A DNA stretch of 64,000 bases from Bifidobacterium callitrichidarum (GCF_003129905.1 NZ_QFFM01000001.1:140751-204750); one strand, 5' to 3'. Counted from the stretch's first letter, positions 17,113 through 26,452 are shown. A program made the numbers and translations. The notes: generated by a model not told the origin, from the sequence alone.

Positions 17113-17155
17113 ACTGAGACACGCCGCAACTGAGTTGAACTGAGTACTCACTCAG
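17113..17155 (+). promoter_or_regulatory. candidate TetR operators before the ABC transporter operon
   Basis: ACTGAG at 17113, CTGAGT at 17130 and the palindrome CTGAG-N6-CTCAG at 17140-17155, about 105 bp before the solute-binding protein gene. Apart from these sites I see nothing in 16975-17260. Confidence 0.5.
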
Positions 17156-17260
17156 GATATAGTTAAGCCATCGGTTGAACGAACAGCCGTGGAAACCAAC
17201 ACCATCCACACCAATCAAGCCAAGTCGTTATTGACGCAGCCAAAGTTCGAGGAGGAACAG

Positions 17261-18583
17261 ATGAAAGGCACATTGAAGACGAAGGCGATCAGGCTCATGG
17301 CCGCAGTGGCGGCCGGCGCCACCCTGCTGTCGGTCGCGGCATGCGGCGCGCAGCCGGGCGGCGGCTCCGCCAAGGCCACCGGCGCGAACGCCACCGTATG
17401 GAGCCTCACGGACAGCACGTGGGCCTCCGTCCAGCAGACCTTCGAGGACTGGAACAAGGCCAATCCGGACGCGCAGATCAAGAACGAGTCCTTCGCCAAC
17501 GACTCCTACAAGGAGAAGATCCGCACCGCCATCGGCTCCGGCAACGCGCCCACCCTCGTCCTGAGCTGGGGCGGCTCCCCGGTCACCGACTACTGGACCA
17601 ACAAGAACATCATCGACCTCACCTCCGATCTGGACTCCGTGGTCAAGGAGAAGGTGCTCGACTCCGTGGCCGCCGAAGGCTACCGCGACGACAAGCTCGT
17701 GGCCGTGCCCGTGGGCCAGGTCCAGCCCGCCATCCTGTGGACCAACAAGGCCGTGCTCAAGGAAGCCGGCATCTCCGACGCCCCGCAGACCTGGGACGAA
17801 CTGCTCGACGACGTGGCCAAGCTCAAGGACGCCGGCAAGACCCCGATCGCCCTGGCCGGCGGCAGCAAGTGGCCCTACCTGATGTGGGCCGCCTACCTCA
17901 TCGACCGCATCGGCGGCCCGGACGTGATGCAGAACATCCTCGACGGCAAGAAGGACGCCTGGTCCGACCCGGCCGTCATCGAGGCCATGACCAAGATCCA
18001 GGACCTCGTGGACGCCGGCGCGTTCGGCGACAGCTACCAGTCCATGTCCGCCGACGACAAGAAGGACACCGCCCTGCTCGCCAACGGCCAGGCCGGCTTC
18101 GACCTTATGGGCTCCTGGGTGTACGCCGACTTCGGCACCATCAACGCGGACTTCGCCAAGAACGACCTCGGCTACGCGGCCTTCCCGGCCGTCGAAGGCG
18201 GCAAGGGCGACCCGTCCATGCTCACCGGCAACCTCGCCAACTACTGGTCCGTGGCCGCCTCCGCGGGCAAGGAATCCCAGCAGACCGCCATCAAGTATCT
18301 CAAGGAGAACACCTACTCCGACGGCATCGTGGACGGCCTGCTCTCCAGCGGCGGTGTGCCCCCGGTCAAGGGCATCGAGGACAAGGTCAAGTCCGCCGAT
18401 GACGGCACCGGCTTCCTCACCTACGTCTACGACTCCGTGAAGAACGCCTCCAACTACCAGCTCTCCCTCGACGTGGCCCTGCCCGCCGACCAGGGCCAGG
18501 CGCTGCTCAACAACCTCGAACAGGTCTTCCTCAAGCAGATCACCCCGCAGCAGTTCGCGGACGCGATGAACAAGACCCTGTAA
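17261..18583 (+). CDS. ABC sugar transporter solute-binding lipoprotein
   Basis: 440 residues from ATG 17261, with GGAGGA upstream. The signal peptide ends in lipobox LSVAAC (C28). After it comes the family-1 carbohydrate-binding protein pattern: TVWSLTDSTWASVQQTFEDW, NAPTLVLSWGG, KTPIALAGGSKWPYLMWAAY, NGQAGFDLMGSWVYADF. It is the first gene of an operon with two permeases and a GH120 beta-xylosidase, so xylo-oligosaccharides are the likely ligands (inference). No ATPase gene is present; bifidobacterial sugar importers commonly share a housekeeping MsmK-like ATPase encoded elsewhere. Confidence 0.9.
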   Translation: MKGTLKTKAIRLMAAVAAGATLLSVAACGAQPGGGSAKATGANATVWSLTDSTWASVQQTFEDWNKANPDAQIKNESFANDSYKEKIRTAIGSGNAPTLVLSWGGSPVTDYWTNKNIIDLTSDLDSVVKEKVLDSVAAEGYRDDKLVAVPVGQVQPAILWTNKAVLKEAGISDAPQTWDELLDDVAKLKDAGKTPIALAGGSKWPYLMWAAYLIDRIGGPDVMQNILDGKKDAWSDPAVIEAMTKIQDLVDAGAFGDSYQSMSADDKKDTALLANGQAGFDLMGSWVYADFGTINADFAKNDLGYAAFPAVEGGKGDPSMLTGNLANYWSVAASAGKESQQTAIKYLKENTYSDGIVDGLLSSGGVPPVKGIEDKVKSADDGTGFLTYVYDSVKNASNYQLSLDVALPADQGQALLNNLEQVFLKQITPQQFADAMNKTL

Positions 18584-18739
18584 ATCCGACTGCCGCCAGC
18601 GGCCGGGGCGCGGGACGGGGACGATCGATGCGCGTCGATTCCCATCTCCGCTTCCGCCCACGTTCCGGGCCCCGCCGCCGGCACCTACGGCTCCCTCCCC
18701 GCACCGTAGCGGGGGAGCCCAGTGACAAGAGAGGACATC

Positions 18740-19714
18740 ATGTCATTCGTTTCCAAGGCCGTCGCGCAGCCCAAGCCCGCCCGCGCGGCCGTTTCATCCA
18801 ACAAATCCGCCAAAACCGCGGCCAAATCCACCAAGTCCGGCAAGCTCCACAAGGGTCCGTCCCTGTGGTACACGGCCCCGGCCCTCATCTTCTTCGGCAT
18901 CTTCGCCCTCATTCCGCTGGTCGGCGTGCTCGTGCTGTCCTTCATGAACTGGGACGGCCTGGGCGCCATCACCTTCAACGGCCTGGGCAACTGGGTGCGC
19001 ATGTTCTCCGACCCGCTGGTCATGAACGCCTTCAAGCTCACCATCATCCTGACCATCGTGAGCTGGGCCGTCCAGACCCCGATCTGCATCCTGCTCGGCA
19101 CCTTCATGGCCGGCACGCAGAAGTACCGCGCGTTCCTCGCCGTCTTCTACTTCCTGCCTCTGCTCTTCAGCTCCACCGCCGTGGCCATCACCTGGAAGAA
19201 CCTTCTGGACCCGAACTTCGGCGTGGGTAAGGCGTTCGGCATCGGCTGGCTGGCGCACAACTGGCTCGGCGACCCCAAGACCGCCCTGTGGACCGTGATC
19301 TTCGTGGTCTCCTGGTGCTTCATCCCGCTGCACTCGCTGCTCTACCAGGGCGCCGTCCGCCAGATTCCGCAGACCATGTACGAGGCCGCCACCATCGACG
19401 GCGCCGGCCCGATCCGCCAGTTCTTCTCCATCACCCTGCCACAGCTCAAGTACACCTTCGCCACCGACTCCACGCTGATGATCGTCGGCTCGCTGACCTA
19501 CTTCGATCTGGTGTACGTGATGACCGGCGGCGGCCCCGGCAACGCCACCCGCATCCTGCCGCTCGACATGTACCTCAAGGGCTTCAAGAGCTACGACATG
19601 GGCGGTGCGTCCGTGGTGGGCGTGATCATCCTCGCCCTGGGCATCGCGGTATCGCTGATCCTCAACAAGCTGTCCGGTTCGGACAAGATGGAAAGCCAGA
19701 TGGAAGGCGCCTGA
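18740..19714 (+). CDS. ABC sugar transporter permease (MalF/UgpA type)
   Basis: 324 residues. ATG 18740 with AGAGGA five bases upstream is favoured over GTG 18722. Lys/Ala-rich cytoplasmic start, then six predicted membrane helices (first WYTAPALIFFGIFALIPLVGV). The EAA loop, which contacts the ATPase, reads YEAATIDGAGPIRQFFSITL. It lies about 150 bp after the binding protein and seven bases before the partner permease. Confidence 0.92.
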   Translation: MSFVSKAVAQPKPARAAVSSNKSAKTAAKSTKSGKLHKGPSLWYTAPALIFFGIFALIPLVGVLVLSFMNWDGLGAITFNGLGNWVRMFSDPLVMNAFKLTIILTIVSWAVQTPICILLGTFMAGTQKYRAFLAVFYFLPLLFSSTAVAITWKNLLDPNFGVGKAFGIGWLAHNWLGDPKTALWTVIFVVSWCFIPLHSLLYQGAVRQIPQTMYEAATIDGAGPIRQFFSITLPQLKYTFATDSTLMIVGSLTYFDLVYVMTGGGPGNATRILPLDMYLKGFKSYDMGGASVVGVIILALGIAVSLILNKLSGSDKMESQMEGA

Positions 19715-19720
19715 TCAATC

Positions 19721-20551
19721 ATGATTCGCATCAAGAACAAGCAATACAACATCGTCGGCGGATTCCTCGGCTGGTTCTGGTTCGCCCTCATCGTCATCCC
19801 GATCTACTACATCGTGGTCACGTCCCTGCGCGACCAGAGCGAGATCTACTCCCAGAACCCGCTCTCCCTGCCCAAGCACTTCACGTTCGCCGCGTATGGG
19901 CGCGTGTTCGCCAACGACTTCCTGCTGTACATCGGCAACACGCTGTTCGTCACCATCGTGACCGTGGCGCTGATCCTCCTGGTCACCGTGATGGCCGCCT
20001 ATGCCATCACCCGCCGTGCGGACGCCGGCGCACGCGCCATCTACAAGGTGATCATCACGGGCCTGGCCATCCCGATGCAGGCCACCATCATCCCGGTGTA
20101 TTACCTGATCATCCAGATGGGCCTGTACGACACGCTCTGGGCCATCATCCTGCCCTCGGTGGGCTTCGCCATCCCGATCACCGTCATGATTCTGTGCAAC
20201 TTCCTGCGCGACATCCCGCAGTCGCTGTTCGAGGCCATGGAGGTGGACGGCGCCACCGAATGGAAGATCATGTGGCGGCTCGCCATCCCGATGATCAAGC
20301 CGGCCATCATCACCGTCTCCATCTACGACGCGCTGCAGGTCTGGAACGGGTTCCTCTTCCCCCTGATCCTGACCCAAAGCTCCTCGAACCGCGTAATCAC
20401 CCTGAGCCTGTGGGCGTTCCAGGGCCAGTTCACCGTGGATATCCCCGGCATCCTCGCCGCCGTGGTGGTCTCGGTGATTCCGATCCTGACCGCCTACATC
20501 ATCGGCCGCAAGCAGATGGTCGCCGGCCTGACCGCCGGATTCAGCAAGTAA
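19721..20551 (+). CDS. ABC sugar transporter permease (MalG/UgpE type)
   Basis: 276 residues, six predicted membrane helices (first FLGWFWFALIVIPIYYIVVT). The EAA loop is FEAMEVDGATEWKIMWRLAI. It pairs with the preceding permease to form the transmembrane channel. It is followed by 169 bp holding a dispersed repeat (20600-20645) before the GH120 gene. Confidence 0.92.
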   Translation: MIRIKNKQYNIVGGFLGWFWFALIVIPIYYIVVTSLRDQSEIYSQNPLSLPKHFTFAAYGRVFANDFLLYIGNTLFVTIVTVALILLVTVMAAYAITRRADAGARAIYKVIITGLAIPMQATIIPVYYLIIQMGLYDTLWAIILPSVGFAIPITVMILCNFLRDIPQSLFEAMEVDGATEWKIMWRLAIPMIKPAIITVSIYDALQVWNGFLFPLILTQSSSNRVITLSLWAFQGQFTVDIPGILAAVVVSVIPILTAYIIGRKQMVAGLTAGFSK

Positions 20552-20599
20552 TCACCAACTAAGGCGTTGTTGCGTTAAGGCCGGCATGGTTTCTTTTCT

Positions 20600-20645
20600 C
20601 GGCTCCCCTTGTCAGGGGAGCTGTCGGCGGAGCCGACTGAGGGGT
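20600..20645 (+). repeat. GGGGAGCTGTC/GACTGAGGGG dispersed element
   Basis: CGGCTCCCC, AGGGGAGCTGTCGGC, GGAGCCGAC, TGAGGGG: two nested hairpins between the permease and GH120 genes. Confidence 0.8.
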
Positions 20646-20720
20646 AGTCCAACAGAATCCATGCCACCTTAGGCCAACGTGCCCTTTTCCAAGCTTTTTC
20701 AATCCGAAAGGAATGCTGAC

Positions 20721-22775
20721 ATGACTCAGCGCACACTTCATGTTTCAGCCGCGGCGGTCGGCGCCGCAGTACAGGACGGCGGTGAGGCCACGCCGTTCGC
20801 CGCGATATCGGCCGCAGCGGTCGTGGCCCGCCCCGGCGACACCGTGCTGGTGCACGAGGGCGTCTATCGCGAGCAGGTGAGCCCGGCCTTGGGCGGACTC
20901 AACGAATTCGCGCGCATCACCTACGCCGCGGCCCCCGGCGAGCACGCGGTGATCAAGGGCTCCGAGGTCGTCTCGGGCTGGGAGCCCGTGGCCGGCAAGC
21001 CGGGCGTGTGGCATGTGAGCGTGCCGAACGCGGTGTTCGGTGGGTTCAACCCGTTCGCCAAGCCCCTCCGCGGCGACTGGCTGGAGCGGCCGAGCGACTG
21101 GACCATGAGCCTGGGCGAAGTGTATCTGGACGGCCGTTCGATGTACGAGGCGCCCAGCGTGGAGGCTGTCGCCGCCGCCGAGCCGCGCACGTTCGGCTAC
21201 GGGCCGGACTGGGTGTCCGTCACCGAGCCGATCGACGACCCGTCCAAGACCATCTGGCAGTGGCATGCCGAGGTAGGTGGCGACGTCACCGAGATTTGGG
21301 CCAACTTCCATGACGTCGACCCGAACGGGCACCTGACCGAAATCAACGTGCGTGAGACCTGCTTCTATCCGGAGCTCCCAGGCCGCGACTACATCACCGT
21401 GCGTGGTTTCGAGCTGGCGCAGGCCGCCTGCGGCTGGGCCCCGCCCACCGGCGACCAGAAGGGGCTCATCGGCACGCATTGGTCGAAGGGCTGGATCATC
21501 GAGGACAACGACATCCACGACGCCCGCTGCTCCGGCGTGAGCCTGGGCAAGGACGGTGTGACCGGCGACAACGAGGCGTCCCGCTTCGGCCGCAAGCCCG
21601 GCTACCAGATCCAGCAGGAGGTGGTGTTCCGCGCCATCCGTCACGGCTGGTCGCGCGAGACGGTCGGCGGGCACATCGTGCGCCGCAACCACATCCACGA
21701 CTGCGGCCAGAACGGCATCGTGGGCCACATGGGCTGCGCGTTCAGCCTCATCGAGGACAACCACATCCACCACATCGCCACCAAGCGCGAGTTCTTCGGC
21801 CATGAGATCGCGGGCATCAAGTTCCACGCCGCCATCGACACGGTCATCCGTCACAACCACATCCACGACTGCACGTTGGGCACCTGGCTGGACTGGGAGC
21901 TGCAGGGCACCCGCGTGACCCGCAACATCTACCACGACAACTGGCGCGACTTCATGATCGAGGTCACCTCCGGCCCCTGCCTGTTCGACAACAACGTGTT
22001 CGGCTCGTTCTACGCCATGGACAACGTGGCGCAGGGCAGCGCGTTCGTGCACAACCTGTTCTGCGGCACCGTGCAGCCGCGCAAGGTGCTCAACCGCTCC
22101 ACGCCGTACCACCTGCCGCATTCCACCGCCGTGGCCGGATACGCCTGCGTGTACGGCGGCGACGACCGCTTCTACCAGAACGTGTTCGTGGGCGGCCCGG
22201 AGTTCAGCGCGGTCACGCGCCGCGGCACCGCCTACGCCGACGGCTCGCCGGTCTCCGAGGCCGAATACATGGAGCGCGTGCACGTCAACGACCCGGGCGA
22301 CGTGGAGATGTTCGAGCAGGTGCCCCAGCCGATGTACATCGACGGCAACGCCTACCTGCGCGGCGGTGACGGCCGGGTGGCCCCCTCGTTCGACCGTGAG
22401 GAGCACAAGTACGTGGCCGGTGCCGGCGCGACCGGTGCGGATGCGGGCGCCGCGTCCGCCGAGCCGGTCGGGCCCGATGGCGTCGCGGAGGCCAATCGTC
22501 TGGCCGCCAAGGCGCAGGCGCACGTCGTGACGGAGGCGGACGGCTCGGTCTGGCTGGACATGGACGTGGATCCGGGCCTGCTCGGCCTGCCGACCGTGAC
22601 GGTAAACACCGAGCTGCTCGGCACCCCGCGCATCGTCACCGAACCGTACGAGAACCCGGACGGCACCGCGCTCGCCGTCGATACGGACCTCACCGGAGCC
22701 CCGCGCGGCGAGCACCCGACGCCCGGCCCCGTCGAAAGCCTCACCCCCGGCCGCAACCGTATCCGTCTGGCCTGA
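20721..22775 (+). CDS. GH120 beta-xylosidase (right-handed parallel beta-helix)
   Basis: 684 residues from ATG 20721, with AAAGGA upstream. The N-terminus GDTVLVHEGVYREQVSP and the repeated NHIHDC turns are those of GH120 enzymes characterised from Thermoanaerobacterium (XylC) and B. adolescentis. The known catalytic pair is present with identical spacing of 23 residues: nucleophile D391 in WLDWE and acid/base E414 in MIEVTSGP. VLNRST.YHLPHSTAVAG and YGGDDRFYQN also match. There is no signal peptide, so it cleaves xylo-oligosaccharides in the cytoplasm after import by the adjacent ABC system. The C-terminal region (about 580-684) is more variable. Confidence 0.92.
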   Translation: MTQRTLHVSAAAVGAAVQDGGEATPFAAISAAAVVARPGDTVLVHEGVYREQVSPALGGLNEFARITYAAAPGEHAVIKGSEVVSGWEPVAGKPGVWHVSVPNAVFGGFNPFAKPLRGDWLERPSDWTMSLGEVYLDGRSMYEAPSVEAVAAAEPRTFGYGPDWVSVTEPIDDPSKTIWQWHAEVGGDVTEIWANFHDVDPNGHLTEINVRETCFYPELPGRDYITVRGFELAQAACGWAPPTGDQKGLIGTHWSKGWIIEDNDIHDARCSGVSLGKDGVTGDNEASRFGRKPGYQIQQEVVFRAIRHGWSRETVGGHIVRRNHIHDCGQNGIVGHMGCAFSLIEDNHIHHIATKREFFGHEIAGIKFHAAIDTVIRHNHIHDCTLGTWLDWELQGTRVTRNIYHDNWRDFMIEVTSGPCLFDNNVFGSFYAMDNVAQGSAFVHNLFCGTVQPRKVLNRSTPYHLPHSTAVAGYACVYGGDDRFYQNVFVGGPEFSAVTRRGTAYADGSPVSEAEYMERVHVNDPGDVEMFEQVPQPMYIDGNAYLRGGDGRVAPSFDREEHKYVAGAGATGADAGAASAEPVGPDGVAEANRLAAKAQAHVVTEADGSVWLDMDVDPGLLGLPTVTVNTELLGTPRIVTEPYENPDGTALAVDTDLTGAPRGEHPTPGPVESLTPGRNRIRLA

Positions 22776-22797
22776 AACGTTCGGCAATACCATTGAC

Positions 22798-22853
22798 GAG
22801 CTCTCGGGCGTGCTGCCGAAATCACCTGGTTCCGGCAGCACGCCCGAGAGCTC
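22798..22853. terminator. bidirectional terminator between GH120 and the DUF4143 gene
   Basis: A perfect 21-bp inverted repeat (22798-22818 with 22833-22853, loop 14 nt), placed between convergent genes. Confidence 0.9.
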
Positions 22854-22868
22854 TTGATAATCACCTCG

Positions 22869-24053
22869 TCATTGGGCCGATGCGCCGTCCCGTTGCTTGC
22901 CGGTCAGCCAATCGGCGGCTGTGGTGACATGGATGCCTTGCGATACGTAGCTTTGCTCGACCCGGCTGACCACGTACTGCTGTTCTCGTGGCACGTCGAG
23001 TACGTCGCCGATCAAGGTCAGGTGCCGGGCGAACCGGTCGTGGTAGGTCTGCCCGGATTTGATTTCGATCATCAGGCGGTTGTTCGGGTCGGTGAAGTCC
23101 AGCAGATCCACCTCAACCTTGCTGGCGTCGCGGTAGAAGAACAGTTGGGGGTCCCTCCCGGCGTTCAGATGCTGTTTCATGGTTTCGGCGATGATGAGGT
23201 TCTCGAAGATGTCGCCGAACTTCGGATGGGCGATCAGCGCCTCGACCGTACGAATGCCAAGGAGATGGCACAGCAGACCGGTGTCGTAGAAATAGAGCTT
23301 CGGCGTCTTGACCACCTGCTTGCGGGCATTGGTGTAGAACGGCATGAGGTGGAACGCCAGATAGCTTGATTCCAGAATGGACATCCACGCCTTTACGGTC
23401 CGTGGGCTCACGCCAAGCTCGTTGGCGATGTTCGTGTAATTCACCAGGGCACCGGAACTCAGTGCGCACAGGGTCAGGAATCGGCGGAAATCCGCCAAAT
23501 TACGTACGTCGAGATATTCGGAGACATCACGTTCGATATAGGTGTCGACGTAGTTCGAGAAGAACACGGCAAGCGGCATCCCAGTGTCATAAATACGCGG
23601 GTATCCGCCTTGCAGCATGAACGCATCCGGCGTAAGCGTCTGATCGGCTTGAACCGCTTCCTGATATGAGAACGGAAGCAGCTTAACCAGGCCGACCCTG
23701 CCGGCCAGCGATTGCCGGATGCGCTTGAGCAGCAGGAAATTCTGCGAGCCGGACAGCACGTACTGCCCCTGTCCACCGCGCTCGTCGGACGCCACCTGAA
23801 TCATGGAAAACAGATCAGGGGCGTACTGCGCCTCATCCACGATCAATTTGGACGGACGCTGTCGAATGAACCCCACCGGGTCATCGATGGCGGCCTTGCG
23901 CGTCCCTGGGTTCTCCAGATTCACATAGTCGTAGTCCGGGAACATGGCCTTGGCCAGAGTGGATTTGCCGCTTTGCCGCGGGCCGGTGATGGAGATCACG
24001 GGGAACCATTGCGCCAGCTGTTTGGCTTGTTTTCCGAGCAGTCGTGGAATCAT
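22869..24053 (-). CDS. AAA-type ATPase with DUF4143 domain
   Basis: 394 residues. The N-terminal ATPase has Walker A GPRQSGKST (K30), Walker B KLIVDEAQ and sensor YVLSGSQNF. The C-terminal DUF4143 nuclease-like domain has GDIFENLIIAE, FFYRDASKVEVDLL and LMIEIKSG, a PD-(D/E)XK-like pattern. Such proteins are very common and of unclear function, often swapped between strains. Three phased repeats with a CTAATGTA core lie just upstream (24093-24152). Confidence 0.92.
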   Translation of the reverse strand: MIPRLLGKQAKQLAQWFPVISITGPRQSGKSTLAKAMFPDYDYVNLENPGTRKAAIDDPVGFIRQRPSKLIVDEAQYAPDLFSMIQVASDERGGQGQYVLSGSQNFLLLKRIRQSLAGRVGLVKLLPFSYQEAVQADQTLTPDAFMLQGGYPRIYDTGMPLAVFFSNYVDTYIERDVSEYLDVRNLADFRRFLTLCALSSGALVNYTNIANELGVSPRTVKAWMSILESSYLAFHLMPFYTNARKQVVKTPKLYFYDTGLLCHLLGIRTVEALIAHPKFGDIFENLIIAETMKQHLNAGRDPQLFFYRDASKVEVDLLDFTDPNNRLMIEIKSGQTYHDRFARHLTLIGDVLDVPREQQYVVSRVEQSYVSQGIHVTTAADWLTGKQRDGASAQ

Positions 24054-24092
24054 CGTCGTCTTCCCCTCATGATCATGCAGTAGTGATTACCA

Positions 24093-24152
24093 TAATCCTA
24101 CATTAGAAATCCCCGTAATCCTACATTAGGAAAAACCATAATCTGACAGTAG
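24093..24152 (-). promoter_or_regulatory. three-copy CTAATGTA array upstream of the DUF4143 gene
   Basis: TAATCCTACATTAG at 24093-24106 and 24116-24129, and TAATCTGACAGTAG at 24139-24152, at exact 23-bp steps. On the gene strand the unit is CTAATGTAGGATTA. It shares its core with the array at 6608-6660. Confidence 0.65.
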
Positions 24153-24251
24153 CGTGATTCGCGATTCGAGGCGGGACCGGGTGCGGCTGACACCACCAAA
24201 GCCGCCGATATCGCACCGGAAATCACCCTTCCCCGATTCGGCGGCTTGCGT

Positions 24252-24257
24252 TAGGCT
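24252..24257 (+). promoter_or_regulatory. -10 box TAGGCT of a leaderless promoter
   Basis: It ends seven bases before GTG 24265. The identical hexamer and spacing recur before htpX (26453-26458). Confidence 0.5.
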
Positions 24258-24264
24258 AGAGCGC

Positions 24265-25716
24265 GTGACTGAATCTTCGAATACTGAACTCCGCATTGCC
24301 GTGATCGGCGCCGGCCCGGCCGGTGTCTACTCCTCCGATATCTTCCTGCGCCAGCTCAAGAAGCTGGGCAAGGAGCTGGGCCTCGGCACCGAAGCCCGCA
24401 TCGACCTGTTCGAGAAGCTGCCCGTGCCGTTCGGCCTGGTGCGCTACGGCGTGGCCCCCGACCACCCCTCCATCAAGTTCATCGCCTCCGCGCTCGAGAA
24501 GACCCTCGACAACCCGGACATCCACCTCTACTGCGACGTGGAGTTCGGCAAGGACGTGACCCTCGAGGACCTCCTCGCCCGTTACGACGCCGTGCTCTTC
24601 GCCACCGGCGCGGTCAAGGACAAGCCGCTCGGCCTGCCCGGCGCCGACCTGGACGGCGTGTATGGCGCCGCCAAGTTCGTCGAATGGTACGACGGCTACC
24701 CCACCGGCGCCCGCGAGTGGCCGCTGACCGCCGAGAACGTGGCCGTGATCGGCGGCGGCAACGTGGCCATGGACGTGGCCCGCGAGCTCATGCGCAACGC
24801 GGACGACCTCAAGGCCAAGACCGACATCCCGGACAACGTCTACGAGGGCATCCAGAACAACAAGGCCAAGGTGCTGCACCTGTTCATCCGCCGCGGCGTG
24901 GCCCAGGCCAAGTTCAGCGTGCAGGAGCTGCGCGAGATGGAGAAGCTGCCCGGCGTGCAGCTCATCATCAACGAGGACGACTTCGACCTTGACGACGAAA
25001 CCATCGAGGTGGCCGGCAAGGACAAGCTCACCCGCCAGATGGTCGAGGAGCTGTTCGCCATCCGCGAGATGGCCGAGGACATGGAAGACGACGGCGACGT
25101 GGACTTCGAGGGCAACCCGGCCGACCGCAAGTACTACATCCACTTCAACTCCGCTCCCACCGAGGTGCTCGGCGAGGACGGCAAGGTGACCGCCATCCGC
25201 GTGGAGCGCACCGAGACCGGCGCCGACGGCAAGATGCACCGCACCGGCGAATTCACCGACTACCCGGTCGAGGCCGTCTACCACGCCATCGGCTACAAGC
25301 CGGCCGAGGCCCCCGGCATCGCCTACGACGAGCATGGCGCCCACCTGGCCAACGCCAACGGCGACGGCCGCATCACCACCGAAGCCGAAGGCGGCGAGGT
25401 GCGCGAACGCCTCTACGCCACCGGTTGGGCCAAGCGCGGCCCGGTGGGCCTGATCGGCTCCACCAAGTCCGACGCCCTGGCCATCGTGACCAACATGCTT
25501 GAGGACCTGGCCAAGGCCGCCGAGGGCGGTCGCGTGGCCGCCGACCGCGACCCCGAATCCATCGACCGCCTGCTGGCCGAGCGTGGCGTCAAGCCCATCG
25601 ACTTCGCCGGCTGGAAGAAGGTGGACGCCTTCGAACGCGCCGAGGGCGCCAAGGAAGGCCGCGAGCACAAGAAGGTCATCGAGCCCGCCCAGATGCGCGA
25701 GCTCGCCCACGCCTGA
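24265..25716 (+). CDS. fprA: ferredoxin/NADP reductase (FprA-like, adrenodoxin-reductase family)
   Basis: 483 residues. GTG 24265 is chosen because similarity starts at LRIAVIGAGPAGVY and a leaderless -10 box precedes it. The FAD site is GAGPAG, followed by FEKLPVPFGLVRYGVAPDHP, diagnostic of the adrenodoxin-reductase type. The NADP site is VIGGGNVAMDVARELM. The C-terminal ATGWAKRGPVGLIGSTKSDA is conserved. It moves electrons between NADPH and ferredoxin in the cytoplasm. It stands alone. Confidence 0.93.
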   Translation: MTESSNTELRIAVIGAGPAGVYSSDIFLRQLKKLGKELGLGTEARIDLFEKLPVPFGLVRYGVAPDHPSIKFIASALEKTLDNPDIHLYCDVEFGKDVTLEDLLARYDAVLFATGAVKDKPLGLPGADLDGVYGAAKFVEWYDGYPTGAREWPLTAENVAVIGGGNVAMDVARELMRNADDLKAKTDIPDNVYEGIQNNKAKVLHLFIRRGVAQAKFSVQELREMEKLPGVQLIINEDDFDLDDETIEVAGKDKLTRQMVEELFAIREMAEDMEDDGDVDFEGNPADRKYYIHFNSAPTEVLGEDGKVTAIRVERTETGADGKMHRTGEFTDYPVEAVYHAIGYKPAEAPGIAYDEHGAHLANANGDGRITTEAEGGEVRERLYATGWAKRGPVGLIGSTKSDALAIVTNMLEDLAKAAEGGRVAADRDPESIDRLLAERGVKPIDFAGWKKVDAFERAEGAKEGREHKKVIEPAQMRELAHA

Positions 25717-25762
25717 TTTTGAGGGCAAAAGTTGTTGCCGAGCCTGATGGCGCGGCTGATTC

Positions 25763-25883
25763 CGGCTCCCCTCGCTGAGGGGAGCTGTCGACCGCAGTGA
25801 GACTGAGGGGAGCCTGGCGGGTGAGTCCCGTGGTGCGCCCCGCAAGCGCTGTCAGCGACAGCTCCCCTCAGGGAGGGGAGCCG
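25763..25883. repeat. two facing copies of the GGGGAGCTGTC dispersed element
   Basis: A plus-oriented copy at 25763-25812 and a minus-oriented copy at 25846-25883, separated by 33 bp. The region 25717-26452 otherwise holds only a doubtful small pseudogene. Confidence 0.75.
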
Positions 25884-26249
25884 GACCATCTCGGCTCTAC
25901 TGTTGCCTTGCGTATTGCCTGTAAAACGGCTCTTCATGACAAGGTCCCGGCGGGAGCCGCATTTGCGTGTCGGCGCGTCCCCGTTCCGTCAACGGTTTTC
26001 CGGGAATTCCCAGTCGGTCGACACCGTGCGGTCAGCATGGAGTCATAGGCTGTGGCACGGCGAAAACCGACGACCCGACCACCAAACCAGCGCCAAGGAG
26101 CGGCATGATGCAGCGAATGAACCAGCCCGGGGAACGCAAATCCGCACGGCGCCGGTCAGCATGGCGTGCCCGCCATGGATCGGGGCGTGACGCGGGGGAG
26201 GAGCATGGCCGCACCCTGCCGTTGTGGCGCGAGAGCATGCGCGCCCCTC

Positions 26250-26403
26250 GCCCAATGGCTTGACGGCATCGGCGTGACCACGGACGTGACGGCCGGCGAG
26301 TACCTGGATGTCCGCCATCGACATGGCGCGCATGTGGGCCCAGCAGCTCACCGAACTCATCACCCTCCTGGACCAGATCCACGGTTCCGTGATGACCGCC
26401 TGA
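26250..26403 (+). pseudogene. possible frameshifted remnant of a small gene
   Basis: One frame reads LAQWLDGIGVTTDVTAGEYL up to about 26306. The +1 frame then continues from ATG 26308 as SAIDMARMWAQQLTELITLL and on to a stop at 26401. Together they look like one amphipathic small protein split by a frameshift. Family not recognised; it could also be chance. Confidence 0.25.
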
Positions 26404-26452
26404 CACGTACGGACATCCCGTGCATATCCAGCAATCATTCAGGCTGCGTCCT

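Noticed and set aside
20745..22841. Open reading frame of 698 codons on the minus strand opposite GH120
   Set aside because: It is an antisense frame created by high G+C third positions; it has no recognisable motif or ribosome-binding site, and the plus-strand enzyme has its catalytic residues.
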